NCBI RefSeq assembly: GCF_963675165.1
Contig: NC_087383.1
Span: 6,843,139-6,907,138 of the forward strand
Direction: 5' to 3'
DNA length: 64,000 nt
DNA from: Halichondria panicea
Lineage: Eukaryota; Porifera; Demospongiae; Suberitida; Halichondriidae
Shown: in pieces, positions 51,060 to 61,598 of the stretch
Layout of the letters: each line of letters starts with the position of its first letter
How positions within the stretch are numbered: position 1 is the first letter of the stretch
Notes under the pieces: generated by a model
Database searches by the model: none
What the model was told of the DNA's origin: nothing
What the model saw: the letters and a program-made list of their open reading frames with translations, nothing else
Position numbers and translations under genes: made by a program

Positions 51060-51535
51060 ACTTAGTAAACAATAGATTATAGAGTTAGAGAAGTTACATT
51101 GAATCTGCAATGGATCCTCGAAACTATTCGCGTTACTTATGAACGAGACTGTTAAGCAATTAATTTTTGTCGGGTAACTCCCTTAAAGTATGAAAGTTGT
51201 GTTTCCTCGAGACATCATCTGTAACAGTTTATAACACGCCAATCCGTCAGCCACATGTAGTACTTATAATAACTGACAACGTACACCCAGTAAAAAAGAT
51301 AAATTAGCTAGTAAAGTCATAAGTTCCCAAGGCTGTTTTAGAGCGTGCTAGTTATAACTACTACAATAGGTATAGACATTGAATATAAGTAAGTTGCACG
51401 GACTAAGCAGCTATTTGTAGTTTATTATGCACTGTGTGTAGAAATAGGTATTGTTGTGGCTCCATTAAACCACAGCGTAGCACTGATGTTACTCGAGGGC
51501 ACCTTTGTTTCCAACCCCTTTAACCCCTCAATCTA
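51060..51535 (+). repeat. MITE, same family as window start
   Basis: Ends contain ATAGATTATAGAGTTAGAG and (reverse) ATAGATTGAGGGGTTAAAGG. The interior matches bases 1-410 in reverse complement. No gene. Confidence 0.65.
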
Positions 51536-53093
51536 TGGTGTAACACAACAACTCATGATCAGAGTGTTCCAGGGTTCAATGAACTATTTGTTGTGTGGGT
51601 TCTAATGAATAAGAATGGTATGCAGAAACATTAAATATCTTACAGAGCAATTCTAATGCACCTATCAATGTGTCGCCCCACTACCTCCTAGGGAGGGGTC
51701 AGGCTAACATGGAGGATTTGACCATAACTATACCCCAGGTCAAATTCCCCACATGCATGGGGGAGGATTCTTTGTTCAAATTCCCTAATTCCCCAGTCAC
51801 CACCAGTCACAGCCTCAAGCAGTTGTACAGTCTTTACTACGCAAGGCCAGGTCAAATCATATCAGTATGGGGCCAACATTTCAAGTCAAATTCCCCCGTA
51901 TGTCCCGGGGGAGCACATTAGGTGCATAATTGCAATCTATTATTATTTCCCTAATCAGCAATCTCATAGTGTAGTGTGTGATTGAAGCTGTACATGTATA
52001 CTGATGTATATTTGTCAACCCTGAATACATACACAGACAGGCCACCAGATATTATGTACACCTTGTAGCTGTACAAGCTCACCTCCTTCTTGCCATTGTC
52101 CTGACCTTCCTGACCTGCCCTGGGGCGGCCAGGGACTATTTAGTAGCTGAAAGATAAGTGTAGCCCTGATCGGCAGAGTTGCTTCAGCTCAATCACAGTC
52201 TAGTCTATTGTCGATGTCAGCTCAAAGTCTTTTGTCAAAGAGCTGACACACCCAGAAGCTTTGTTTACTTGAGTTACAAGATACGCCCTTTTTTAGCTTG
52301 ATCTGTAATCAATAATGTTATTAATGATCTTTACCTACACCTAGCTAATATTTGCATCCCCTAAATAAAGTAAATTTGTAGGTCTTATCAAAAGAGTGTT
52401 ATACATATTTACTGTATAATAATAATTATAGTGTATAATTTCTACCCACTACCAAAATAGTCATCATGATTATAATATTATCAAGAACTGCAATGAACAA
52501 ACATGCATGAAAGAATAAAATAATGTATTACAAGGTTGTGGTATATACGTAGGTCACTAGTAAGCTAATAAATTAAAGTTAGTATGGGACCAGGTCACAG
52601 TCTTGAAGTCAAGCAGATTGTGTTCTTGTGTGTACATCTCATACAGTTGAAGGTGTAGCTTCACCAGGAGGACACTAGTCTGCCTTGTGCCTGTGGGTGG
52701 TGTGTGGGTGTGTGTGTGTGTGTGGGTGGGTGGGTGGGGTGGGGTGTGTGGGTGTGACTAGGATTTTAGCTGTATATAATAGTACAATGTGGGTATAGCT
52801 ACGTATACTAAAATCAATCATTGATTCCTCCATCAAAAGGCACACACATTCTTTAGCATGAAATTAGACGATTACCGTACGTATAATTATAGTGGGAAAT
52901 GTTCATCAAGTGTGCAAAACTTCGAGTTTTTCAAGGGCAGAGCAGTTAACACGAACATTGAAACTGGGTACAGGTTAGCTATCAAAAATATGCTTGTATT
53001 TGTATTTTTAAGTGAAAATTGCATTCAATATTAAAATTCAAAGTGAAGATACAACACAACAAACACAATAAAAATTAGTTCTACAGGACAACA
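51536..53093. other. no gene seen; microsatellites
   Basis: Contains TCAAATTCCCC...GGGGGAGG pairs around 51,738-51,910, a GT/GGGT tract at 52,687-52,756 and AT-rich filler. The open frame at 51,670-51,921 has no domain. Confidence 0.35.
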
Positions 53094-53190
53094 ATGACTT
53101 AGAGGCTTTCGTATACTAGAGAGGAGGTACTGCAAGATCTCCTGGATAGCAGTGACCATGATTCTGAGTCAACAAGCTATCATTGGGAAC
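53094..53190 (+). pseudogene. piggyBac-like first exon remnant
   Basis: After a CTACAG acceptor: M-T, TAG, RLSYTREEVLQDLLDSSDHDSES, matching the first-exon pattern of elements A-C. It lies about 0.9 kb upstream of the transposase core below, on the same strand. Confidence 0.5.
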
Positions 53191-53419
53191 TGTACAAAGA
53201 AGTGCCTCTTATGCACACACACAGAGAAAGCTAAAAGCCAGGTGCATAGTGATTAGGATCAAATTGACCTAATTTCATAAGGGACATTTCATAAAGGAAT
53301 TGTAGCCTTGGGAGTGCCTAAACATTAGCATTGGGAACAGATAATAACACTACAAAAAGTGTCTGTTATGCACACACAGAAAGCCAAACAAAATTTAAAT
53401 TGCAACAGGGAACAAAATA

Positions 53420-53970
53420 AATAATGTGTGGCCTCTGAGAATTCTAAATACATTATCACTGCATGGGAATACATTGGGAACAAAAAAGCATAAAGAATTG
53501 GAGGGTGCCTACAGACAGGTGCCTACTACAGACATTACATTGCAAGTAAAAACAATTATCTCACAGAAGCCTAAAACTACAACCACAATTGAAGTGACCT
53601 TTGGCATGCCTAAAACATGACCCTACAAAAAGGTTATAGTTGCACCATAATAACACACAACCAATGTCCTATGCCAGTGGCACAACACATGACAATAATA
53701 GAGAGAATCTGTACAGACTTTCCCCAGGTTATCAACAATCATTGAGAATAATACAAAAGCATGGATTGCAGGCCTAATACATTGGCATTGGGAACAGACA
53801 ATGTAAAAATAATTATCTCACAGAAGCCAAAAAGTACAACCACAATTGAAGTGACCTTTGGAATGCCTAAAACATGACAATTATAACTTTACACAAGTAA
53901 GAGGTAATAATGAGTTGCACACCATTATAATAACACAATGTCCTATAGGCCAGTGGCACAACACAGTACA
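53420..53970 (+). repeat. ~270-bp direct duplication
   Basis: ATTATCTCACAGAAGCC ... ACCACAATTGAAGTGACC and the AATGTCCTAT..GCCAGTGGCACAACACA segment each occur twice (53,550/53,812; 53,660/53,935). Confidence 0.7.
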
Positions 53971-54017
53971 GACAAGTTGTAATTGGTTACTACACAACAA
54001 TTGTAAATTTGCCTAAG

Positions 54018-54049
<32 letters not shown>
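54018..54049. repeat. (CA)n microsatellite
   Basis: About 15 CA repeats directly upstream of the piggyBac-like coding homology. Confidence 0.9.
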
Positions 54050-54051
<2 letters not shown>

Positions 54052-54092
54052 GAAACAGTTCCCCCTGCCCTTGGACTCCCACCCTTCAAGAC

Positions 54093-55503
54093 CATTCTCG
54101 AGAGGCCTTCATCCAATCTGTAGGCCCAGCTGTATCCATCTCAAGTTCTTCCTTAGACATATTCCAGCATTTCTTTACCACTGAAATAATGGATAACATA
54201 GTAGCCGAGACAAATTGATACGCTAGGCAAATGATGACCCCACTACAACATGATAAATGGACCCCACTCACGACTGCTGAGCTAAAGGCTTACATGGGAT
54301 TCTGCATTTTCATGGGGATCGTGAAACTCCCATCGATTCAAAATGATTGGAGGAGAGACGTGCAATTCTACTACTCACCAATTGCATCGAAGATCTCACG
54401 CGATCGCTTTAGGGACATCCGACGATACCTCCATTTCACGGACAACACCACTCTCCCGACTCCAGGCACCCCAGGTAGCGATCGTTTGGCCAAAGTACGC
54501 CCCCTCTTCAATAAGATCAACGAGCGCTGTTCTGCTGCATACAACTTAGGCCGTGAAGTTGCAGTAGACGAGGCAATGATAAAGTTTCAGGGTAGATCTG
54601 CACTGAACAGTACCTCCCAAATAAACCTGTGAAAAGAGGAATCAAGGTTTGGGTCCTAGCAGACGGGTACTTCCACATGCTACAAGTGTATACAGGGAGA
54701 GAAGCCACACCAGAGAAGCAACTGGGAGCACGAGTTGTGAAAGACCTCACAGCCTCGTCACGTCTGTCAAACTGTTAGAAGACTTGGAGAAGGATGGCAT
54801 TTATACTTGTGGTACAGCTCACGCTGACCGCAGAGGCTTCCCCAAGGCTCTCAAGCAGCCAAAGCTGACAGAAAGTAATAAGCATAATTATTATTTACCT
54901 TTTCAGGGGGGAATACATGACTCTCCAGAAAGAAAAAGGTGACGGTCTCAGCGACAATAGGGTTGTCCGTGTGATCTCCACAGCCCTCTGATGCCACTTC
55001 GGTCACCTCTGCATGTACAACGTACAGTCAAGACAGGCGAAAAAATCTCCGTCCCGTGCCCACAGAGCATCGAGGACTATAATCGCTTCATGGGGGGTGT
55101 CGACAGAGGGGATCAGCTCAGAGGGTACTACAGATGCCCTACAAAATTCCATAAGTTTTATATGTACATTTACTTCTTCCTAAAGGATATTTGCATTACG
55201 AACAGCTACATATTATATCGACAGTATTCACCCACCAACGCACTGAAAACCCTCCTCTCATTTCGTCACGAGTTGGCCAAGAAGCTAATTGGCGACTACT
55301 GCTCCAAAAAGAGCAAGACACCCTTGAAATCGCTAGGAATAGCTCACTTCCCTCTTCACCACCAGGATGTACGCAGAGGTCGTTGCCATCTGTGTTATCA
55401 GAAAAACAAAAGGAAGGACACAGCATGGTTTTGCCTACAGTGCGAGAAGTGGTTTTGCCACACTGGCAACCCCTGTTTTATGCTATGGCATAAGAACATG
55501 TAA
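54093..55503 (+). pseudogene. piggyBac transposase, decayed
   Basis: Homology to piggyBac (DDE_Tnp_1_7) runs from ~54,093: FFTTEIMDNIVAETN, a TGA in place of an expected residue, then ELKAYMGFCIFMGIVKLP, RFRDIRRYLHF, EVAVDEAMIKFQGR (first catalytic Asp). After a frameshift near 54,603 comes KRGIKVWVLADG, and after another near 54,770 LEDLEKDGIYTCGT. Stops and shifts near 54,990 precede SIEDYNRFMGGVDRGDQLRG (C-terminal catalytic region), and a cysteine-rich end (RCHLCY...CEKWFCHTGNPC) closes it at 55,503. At least three disruptions rule out an active enzyme. I found no TTAA-flanked ends. Confidence 0.88.
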
Positions 55504-55665
55504 CTAGTTGTATAAAGCGTCAACTCCTATGAGTTTCTATCCTGCATGTTGAACATGAGTAGAAATACTTAGTACTGACTGTAACACGTAACCAGTGTAC
55601 ATTTACTACTTTACAAGCTATCTATATGTAGAGTAAGCGTACTAGCAGTTTAATACACAGCCACA

Positions 55666-56510
55666 AAGCTTACCTATGAAGTGCTGTGGCCTTGGCTGGT
55701 CCGTTCCAAACCAGGAGATCCCGACAGAGAATGCTAGGCAGTTGCCTAAAAGTTAGTTGCATCTTTCTTTGCACGAGGAGAATGCTGAACAAGATAAATA
55801 ATTGAATATCTAACCGTGTAGACTACACTATGAAAACAGGCTGTAACCTTACTTAGCTACTATTAAAGCATACTCTGCACACTCTGAGGCATCTAAGTAG
55901 GTATCTAAGTATAGTACATTAGCTAAGAAGGCTTATAAAGGCTTCAATAGCTACAAGTACGATCGTTTTACGCACAAAAAGCTTACCTCTGAATTAATTC
56001 TTCGCTGTGGCATTGGCTGGTAGACTCTTCCATTGGAAACCAGGAGATCATGACGAGTAACTGCTGTAGACTAGTTTGCTAGGAAATTACCTAAAGAAAA
56101 CGGTTATAGTTTCAAAGTTATGCATCTTTCTTTGCCAGAGGCGAATGCTGAACAAAAAGATAAAAATGAATATCTAACCGTATAGACTACACTCTAAAAA
56201 AGGGTCTGTAAACTTATTTAGCTACTACTAAACTATACTCTGCACACTCTGAGGCATCTAAGTAGGTATCTAAGCATAGTATATCAGCTAAGAAGGCTTA
56301 TAAACGCTGCACAAGCTACAAGTACGATCGTTATACGCACAAAATCTTACCTCTAAAAGGATCCTTCGCTGTGGCCTTGGCTGGTTGACAATTCCGTTGG
56401 AGTCCAGGAGATCCTGATAGAGTAGCTACTGTAGACTAGCTAGCTGCAAAGTTGCCCAAAGAAAACTGCTACGGTTTCGAAGCTACGCACCTTTTTTTGC
56501 TAAGGGCTGA
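55666..56510 (-). repeat. three-unit tandem array with splice-like borders
   Basis: Units start near 55,666, 55,977 and 56,341. Each carries AGCTTACCT or ATCTTACCT (a minus-strand GTAAG donor) followed by GTGGCCTTGGCTGGT-like and CAGGAGATC motifs; the first two also share ATATCTAACCGT..AGACTACACT and CTCTGAGGCATCTAAG. No conserved long frame. It could be repeated untranslated exons upstream of ROCO, or simple duplication. Confidence 0.55.
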
Positions 56511-56962
56511 AAACTGGAAGTATATACTTGTAAAAATGGTTCCGCGGTGGGCGGTACTACGTATGAAATCATAACCACGGCTATTCGGATAAAGCCTCCA
56601 TACACACAACAAGTTATTAGTTTTAAGAGTGACAGACTTTTAATGCTCAAATAAAAGCGAGTAAAGCTAGGGGGGGGGAAGGGGGATATCCCCCCTAGCT
56701 CCAATTTTCCCCCCCTTTCAATGATGACTGAGTGTCCATAGCTGGGTATTGAAATAACAGTTGACCTTTTTTTAACAACATTTTCTGGTTACTTTTCTTA
56801 TTTCCCTGTATGACACCCTGGAGAGATACATTGTATACTGTGAGACTTTTTATACAAATTCATGACTTGAAAAAAGTTGTTCTAGGAAGTATTGAATGCA
56901 GTGTACTGATGATTGTGTGTCACCATAGCAACAGTTAGGGGTTATATAGTGACAGGGCTCAC

Positions 56963-57083
56963 CAAGGAGACAGGTTTGACAGACGTTCTTGAGTTGAGCA
57001 CATGACTGGCAGACCTCTGTTCTCTTGTAGTGCATCTTAGCACCAGGACACCATCGGAACACAGTGTAGGGCCGGGCACAGAT
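56963..57083 (-). pseudogene. RBM22: RBM22 cysteine-rich exon, isolated duplicate
   Basis: Intact 121-nt exon with acceptor and GTGAGC donor, encoding [19 protein letters not shown] and CQTCLLG; two residues differ from 8,680-8,800. No downstream RBM22 exon follows. Confidence 0.75.
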
Positions 57084-57310
57084 CTGAGGGGACACTCTGG
57101 GTAACAATGACCTCATTACAATTTTGTAAAAGTACGCGAAAAAGAAAATAAGAACCTACCAATCAGGGGCAAGTTGGTGACGCCCCAACTTGATTGTGTG
57201 CTTGACAGCAGTATACTGTGTATATAATTATGAAACCCTGCCCAATAGTTACACCTAACAGAGACAATTCTCATCAGAGTACATCTAAATCAGCAGAGTT
57301 GTGTACCCAC

Positions 57311-57519
57311 CTTTCTTGATAATGACTAGATTGAGCACACTCAGGTTGCTGTCCACTATGCAGCCTCTCACTGACTTGCGTTTCCTCTCTCCAGTGCGTT
57401 TGGGTCTGTAACAACTGTGCCCCTTCTTGAGGAGGAGCTTAACAAGGCCATTAGTGAGGACACCTTATTTCATGAGGAAGCCCTGCTTGTCATTGCCACC
57501 GCTGATACGAACCACAAAC

Positions 57520-57520
<1 letters not shown>
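57311..57520 (-). pseudogene. RPS6: ribosomal protein S6 exon with nonsense codon
   Basis: 210-nt exon between a CACACAG acceptor (in a TG repeat) and GTGGGT donor. Reads [17 protein letters not shown], then TAA where the other copy has Gln, then [20 protein letters not shown] and [18 protein letters not shown]. It extends further than the 9.3-kb copy, but the stop disables it. Having introns, it is not a processed pseudogene. Confidence 0.82.

Positions 57521-57523
<3 letters not shown>

Positions 57524-57564
<41 letters not shown>
57524..57564. repeat. (TG)n microsatellite
   Basis: About 20 TG repeats forming the intron side of the RPS6 exon; the 9.4-kb copy has a shorter tract. Confidence 0.9.
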
Positions 57565-57566
<2 letters not shown>

Positions 57567-57698
57567 AATCTTACAGAGATGGAACTCATAAAGGTAGTGA
57601 GATTAGATCATGTGATTGGTATAATCCCCACCTATCCCTGGTAGGGGGCATTAGTTTGACAAGTGCATTCAGTATGTACTACTGAGATAATTGTTTAC

Positions 57699-59172
57699 CT
57701 CTCCACTGTTGTCTGAAGTCCACAGGACGACCTTTGAACCTATTCCTGGTATTAATTTTGGGACAACCATACTTATTTCCCGAGCCTTTTTCCTCCAGCC
57801 AGTTGTCATCACTTCGTTCAAAGCGTTTCTTTCCGCTTGTCATTCTTAATTAGTCCATCAAATGGCATTTGAAATGCTGAGCTGGTATTTGCTCCATAGT
57901 GTGTTCCTCAGTAGGGCTATACCCACACCACCTCACTCTTACCCCGCTATACTCCACCCTCACTGGGTCTTCACGAGTTTCTTCAGTGCTCCATCGATGT
58001 CCCTGATGGCGAGACTTGTCCTCGCGAGACTTAGCCTCGAGACCACGCCGATTGAAAGTCCAATGCTGGTGAGAAGCACAAGAGGGTTATGATCGTCACA
58101 CAGATTAACTACTGACAAAACTAGTGTTCAAGCTGGCGCTGTGCTAATGCCTCTCGCCATGTTTTTGCTTTCGCTGAAAAGTATTAGAGTGTTATATTAG
58201 TTTCTATAATGAATTTTATATTAAAGTTAGCTTATCTATATAAAGTCACTGAGAAAAAAAGACTTATTTACATGCATCTATTGTTGTATTATGTGGCTTA
58301 CTAGGACCTCAAGAAAGAAGAAAATTGATTCTTCCAAGATCTGTAGTTCAGTGTATATAATATCTAAGAAGAAAAGACCTGTGTACATGCATATTGTTAT
58401 CTATATTGTTATATGGTAGTGTTTTGTGGCTTACCAGGCCTTCAAGACAAAGATGATTCTGCCAGGAGGATCTGGATCTGGATCTTGGATATTATTATTT
58501 TCTCACACGTGGGGAATGAGCGCGCATGCGCATTACATACACAGGAATAATTAAAGGGTGTGTCCAAAGAGATCAATTTCACAAATGGCTACTGCTAGCT
58601 AGCTGTTTTAACAGATATTTTCTGAGTATTGTAGCTAACAAAAAGCTAGCGCTTTAGTGCAAGGCTAACTCATATGTTGAATAGAAAGTTTGTGCGGACA
58701 GATGATGCTATGAAAGATTCTGAAGAGACTGCAACAGCCTTCAATGTGAGTCAAACTAGCCATAACTCGAGAAAGAAGCTTTAGTTTGCAAATCCACGAA
58801 TCAAAATCCAAGAGAACGTGGCTAGAAGCCTATAGAAGCTGTTAGTTTTGGTCGCATTGCAACCGTTGAGCAGTTACAGCTGGAACAGACACACAGACAC
58901 ACACACACACAGTCAGCTTTACTGTATCCCTTGTGCGGCTACGCCTCGAGGCATAACAAGGAAGAAAGCTGTTCCATAGTTTTGATAATCCTTACCATAC
59001 ACACCCGCACAGAAAAAATAGTGAATGGCTGGTGAGGGAAAGCGATCGTTTGGCGATCCCTATAGGAGCTTCCGCAAGGTTCGGGAATTGTGGGATACTC
59101 CAGTAAATAGCTAGTGGCAGTAGATAATGTGGCAACGAGCATCGCAGCCAGTACAAGTGAGTGGTTAGTCAT
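57699..59172 (-). CDS. secreted protein of unknown family, two exons
   Basis: Exon 1 (58,996-59,172, 177 nt) encodes a signal peptide (MTNHSLVLAAMLVATLSTA) followed by LLEYPTIPEPCGSSYRDR, and ends at a GTAAGG donor in phase 0. Exon 2 (57,699-58,065) begins after CCAG with HWTFNRRGLEAKSRED, continues RVEYSGVRVRWCGYSPTEEH, and meets an in-frame TAA after FKCHLMD. The same frame reopens beyond (NDNWLE-like DDNWLEEKGSGNKYGC, FKGRPVDFRQQWRG) to a GTAAAC donor. The copy at 9.6 kb has no stop at that position, so the TAA may be a mutation or a genuine end (~148 residues). Extracellular by its signal peptide; function unknown. The intron holds the 833-bp insertion. Confidence 0.45.
58122..58954 (-). 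mobile_element. 833-bp insertion with AAC duplication
   Basis: AAC on both sides (58,119-58,121; 58,955-58,957). The uninterrupted site is present at ~3,424. In minus orientation it starts ATGCCTCGAGGCGTAGCC and ends CAGCTTGAACACTA. A related copy occupies 35,380-36,120. No gene. Confidence 0.7.
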
Positions 59173-59179
59173 GATCGAC

Positions 59180-60093
59180 AAGGAAGTATTCAGTGGAGCT
59201 AGTGTATAGGATGCAGCTTTTGATGGGTGGCAATCAATATCTGGTATAGCTTTTATTATGCTAATCCAAAGCTTCTGTGATAAATAATTATACTCATGTT
59301 TTGCACATGTATACGTTACTTCAATGTGTACGAGAAGTTGTAGATGATGGAGGAGTACAAGGTGACACTGTGGAGGATGCATGAGGACGACTCATTGGAC
59401 GGCTTGGGGGGTGTCACACAGGAGTGTGAAGTAGAGGGGGAAATAAGGCATGCTTTTAAAACTAATCATGCTAAAAAAGGTCAACTCTTATTTCACTACC
59501 CTGTTGGTATTGCAAGCTTCACATTCAGTCATACAATCATAGATGATACAGTAATGACGTGACGTGGATGTGAAACGTTTCCGGATTCCAGTATTCTGCT
59601 TGAATCTATAATTATCATACCCATGAAGCTTCTTATACAAACTAATATTAATTGTGAGTAATAGTTGACTTGAGCAAGTGTTCCTGTACACCAATATGCC
59701 TGCATTCATGTATATACACTGTGGAATCTACATTTGCAATGATTGTATATTGTGACGTAGGTATGGTAGAATGCTTCCTGTGGGAGTTGCGCTAATGAAC
59801 TCTTGATCCAACAATTGTTGTGTTAAAATCTCTTATTAAATTTTCAAAACCACATTAATTATAGCAAATCATTGAGAAATTGAAATTACAAAAGTGTGTT
59901 CAGTTTGCAGTGCTCTTGCACACTATAGAGAGATAGTCCTCCCTCCATGCAGTGTGACAGCCAGCACCGTCGCGAGTATGTGGCACTGCATCGCTGGCCC
60001 CCCGCCCATCCGCCCATGGGACCATCTGGGATATCTGCAGCAAATGCATAATAAATTAGTCTCAAGCAATTGTTGTTGTATAAACCACCTACC
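59180..60093. other. intergenic, no gene seen
   Basis: A short plus-strand open frame (59,344-59,562) begins MMEEYKVTLWRMHEDDSLDG and overlaps the upstream region of the signal exon. I cannot support it as a gene. Confidence 0.35.
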
Positions 60094-60225
60094 TACACTG
60101 TAAAAAATGATTGAAAAAAAGTGTGGTGGACACACTAAAACCGTCGCATATAGCACGCTTTTTTGAAAAAGTGTGCTATATGCGACGGTTTTAGTGTGCT
60201 CACCGCACTTTTTTTTTACACTGTA
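60094..60225. repeat. foldback MITE, near-perfect 130-bp hairpin
   Basis: Arms of about 60 bp (TACACTGTAAAAAA, AAAACCGTCGCATATAGCAC) mirror each other around a short T/A-rich centre at ~60,159-60,171. TA lies at both ends. Confidence 0.85.
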
Positions 60226-60721
60226 TTGAGGCTATCCCAGTCCAGTTGATTAGAAGGTTCTGTTAGTTCCAGTTGGTTTGAAGGTTATGTTAAATCCAGG
60301 TGGTTAGAAATCGAGTATAGTTATACGTACTGTCTATACAGGGACAAAGCATCGTGTGTGTATGTAGTACTAGGCACACCCACAGATCACATGAAGGTGT
60401 GGAAAGGTGGGTGTGGCCTTGCATTAGAGGCGTGGTCACATGTACATTGTGGGTGTGGCCTGACCATTCCTCCTCCTGATCATTTTTCTTCTTCTTTCAT
60501 GATTTATAACAACGAAAATGAAAAAAAATGAAAATATGAAAGGGCCCCCAATAAATAAAACGAGTTGATGATTGAATTATGACTGATGAGATGTAGTTGA
60601 GTGTAGTAGCTGTGGGTACAAGGGCAGAGGGTTAGAATACACACACACGATTGTATAGGACAATAATGTTGCAACTCATAATACACACACAACACTATAA
60701 TTATAGCTATAGGAGCATGTA

Positions 60722-60922
60722 CAGTGGAACCCCTCTATAACCAACACCTTTGTATGCATGGGGATCAATGTTTTGGCCTTTATACATCAGAGGTGGCCTT
60801 TGTTGAGAGGTTGTTAATTGTAGTACACAAACTGTTATTTGGGACCTGAGTGCCTGGCTGTTATAATTTTTTTATAGCAACTGGCCTTTATTCGGAGGTG
60901 GTTGTTAACAGAGGTTCCACTG
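60722..60922 (+). repeat. TA-flanked MITE, CAGTGGAACC ends
   Basis: 201 bp with ends CAGTGGAACCCCTCT and AGAGGTTCCACTG and TA on both sides; Tc1/mariner-type target. Relatives at 23,874 and near 4,082. Confidence 0.8.
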
Positions 60923-61598
60923 TAATACATATATAATATAGACACTCACTTTTTCTTAAGGAGGAGGACATTGTATTCCACCAATGCCAGTGATGTCATT
61001 GCCGGTGAAGAGATGCTCCATACAGACTTGACTTAATGTATAGTAGCAGTAGATACTCTGTATAGTGTTGTTTCCTTTAGTATTCTCCAAATTCCGCCAG
61101 TGGTCTCCCAGAACATGTATTGTGATAATAACATTGTTAGGGCAGAGGTTAGGACACAGCATGTAATGTAATGCTCATGCAGTAATAATAATGATGCCTA
61201 TTATTATAATGCTGGATATAACTCCACCCTTGCAGTACAACCCAGGTGAGGAGTGCCAGTATCAGTCGCTGTCCGTCCACTGTCCCTGTATAGAAACAAT
61301 TATACACATGCCTACTAGACTATGACCACTTAAGCCTCTCAATACTAACATATAACACTGTGTTTGCATGTATACAGTTTATACTACACAAGAGTAGCTA
61401 GGGGAAGGGGTTTAGTATCATGTGATACAAATCACACACACTCACTCGTCCTTAAGGAGGAGGACGTTGTTTGTATTGAAATCCTTCCAGTGATATAGAG
61501 ACTTGACTTGAGTATAGCAGTAGGAGCTAGTATAGTAGATAGGCTTGCTGTTTCCTGTAATCTGGTGAGCATGGCAGAGAGGCATGCATGGGGACGCA
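60923..61598 (-). other. two exon-like duplicates, unknown gene
   Basis: Minus strand: 61,442-61,560 (after ATTACAG: GNSKPIYYTSSYCYTQVK) and 60,956-61,085 (GNNTIQSIYCYYTLSQVC) are related and both end in CCTCCTCCTTAAG near a possible donor. A third short exon-like piece (after TATACAG, ~61,240-61,290) lies between. The family is unknown; this may be the tail of a gene entering from beyond the window. Confidence 0.3.

Larger units (their letters stand above)
56590..59150 (-). repeat. segmental duplicate of 8.39-10.10 kb
   Basis: Same order as the left block: RBM22 exon, GGCAAGTTGGTGACG stretch, RPS6 exon, secreted-protein exon 2 and signal exon region. Interrupted by the 833-bp insertion at 58,122-58,954; the tRNA-like piece is missing. 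Confidence 0.85.

Noticed and set aside
51670-51921. 83-codon plus-strand frame
   Set aside because: Non-ATG start, spans paired TCAAATTCCCC/GGGGGA repeats, no splice context or domain.
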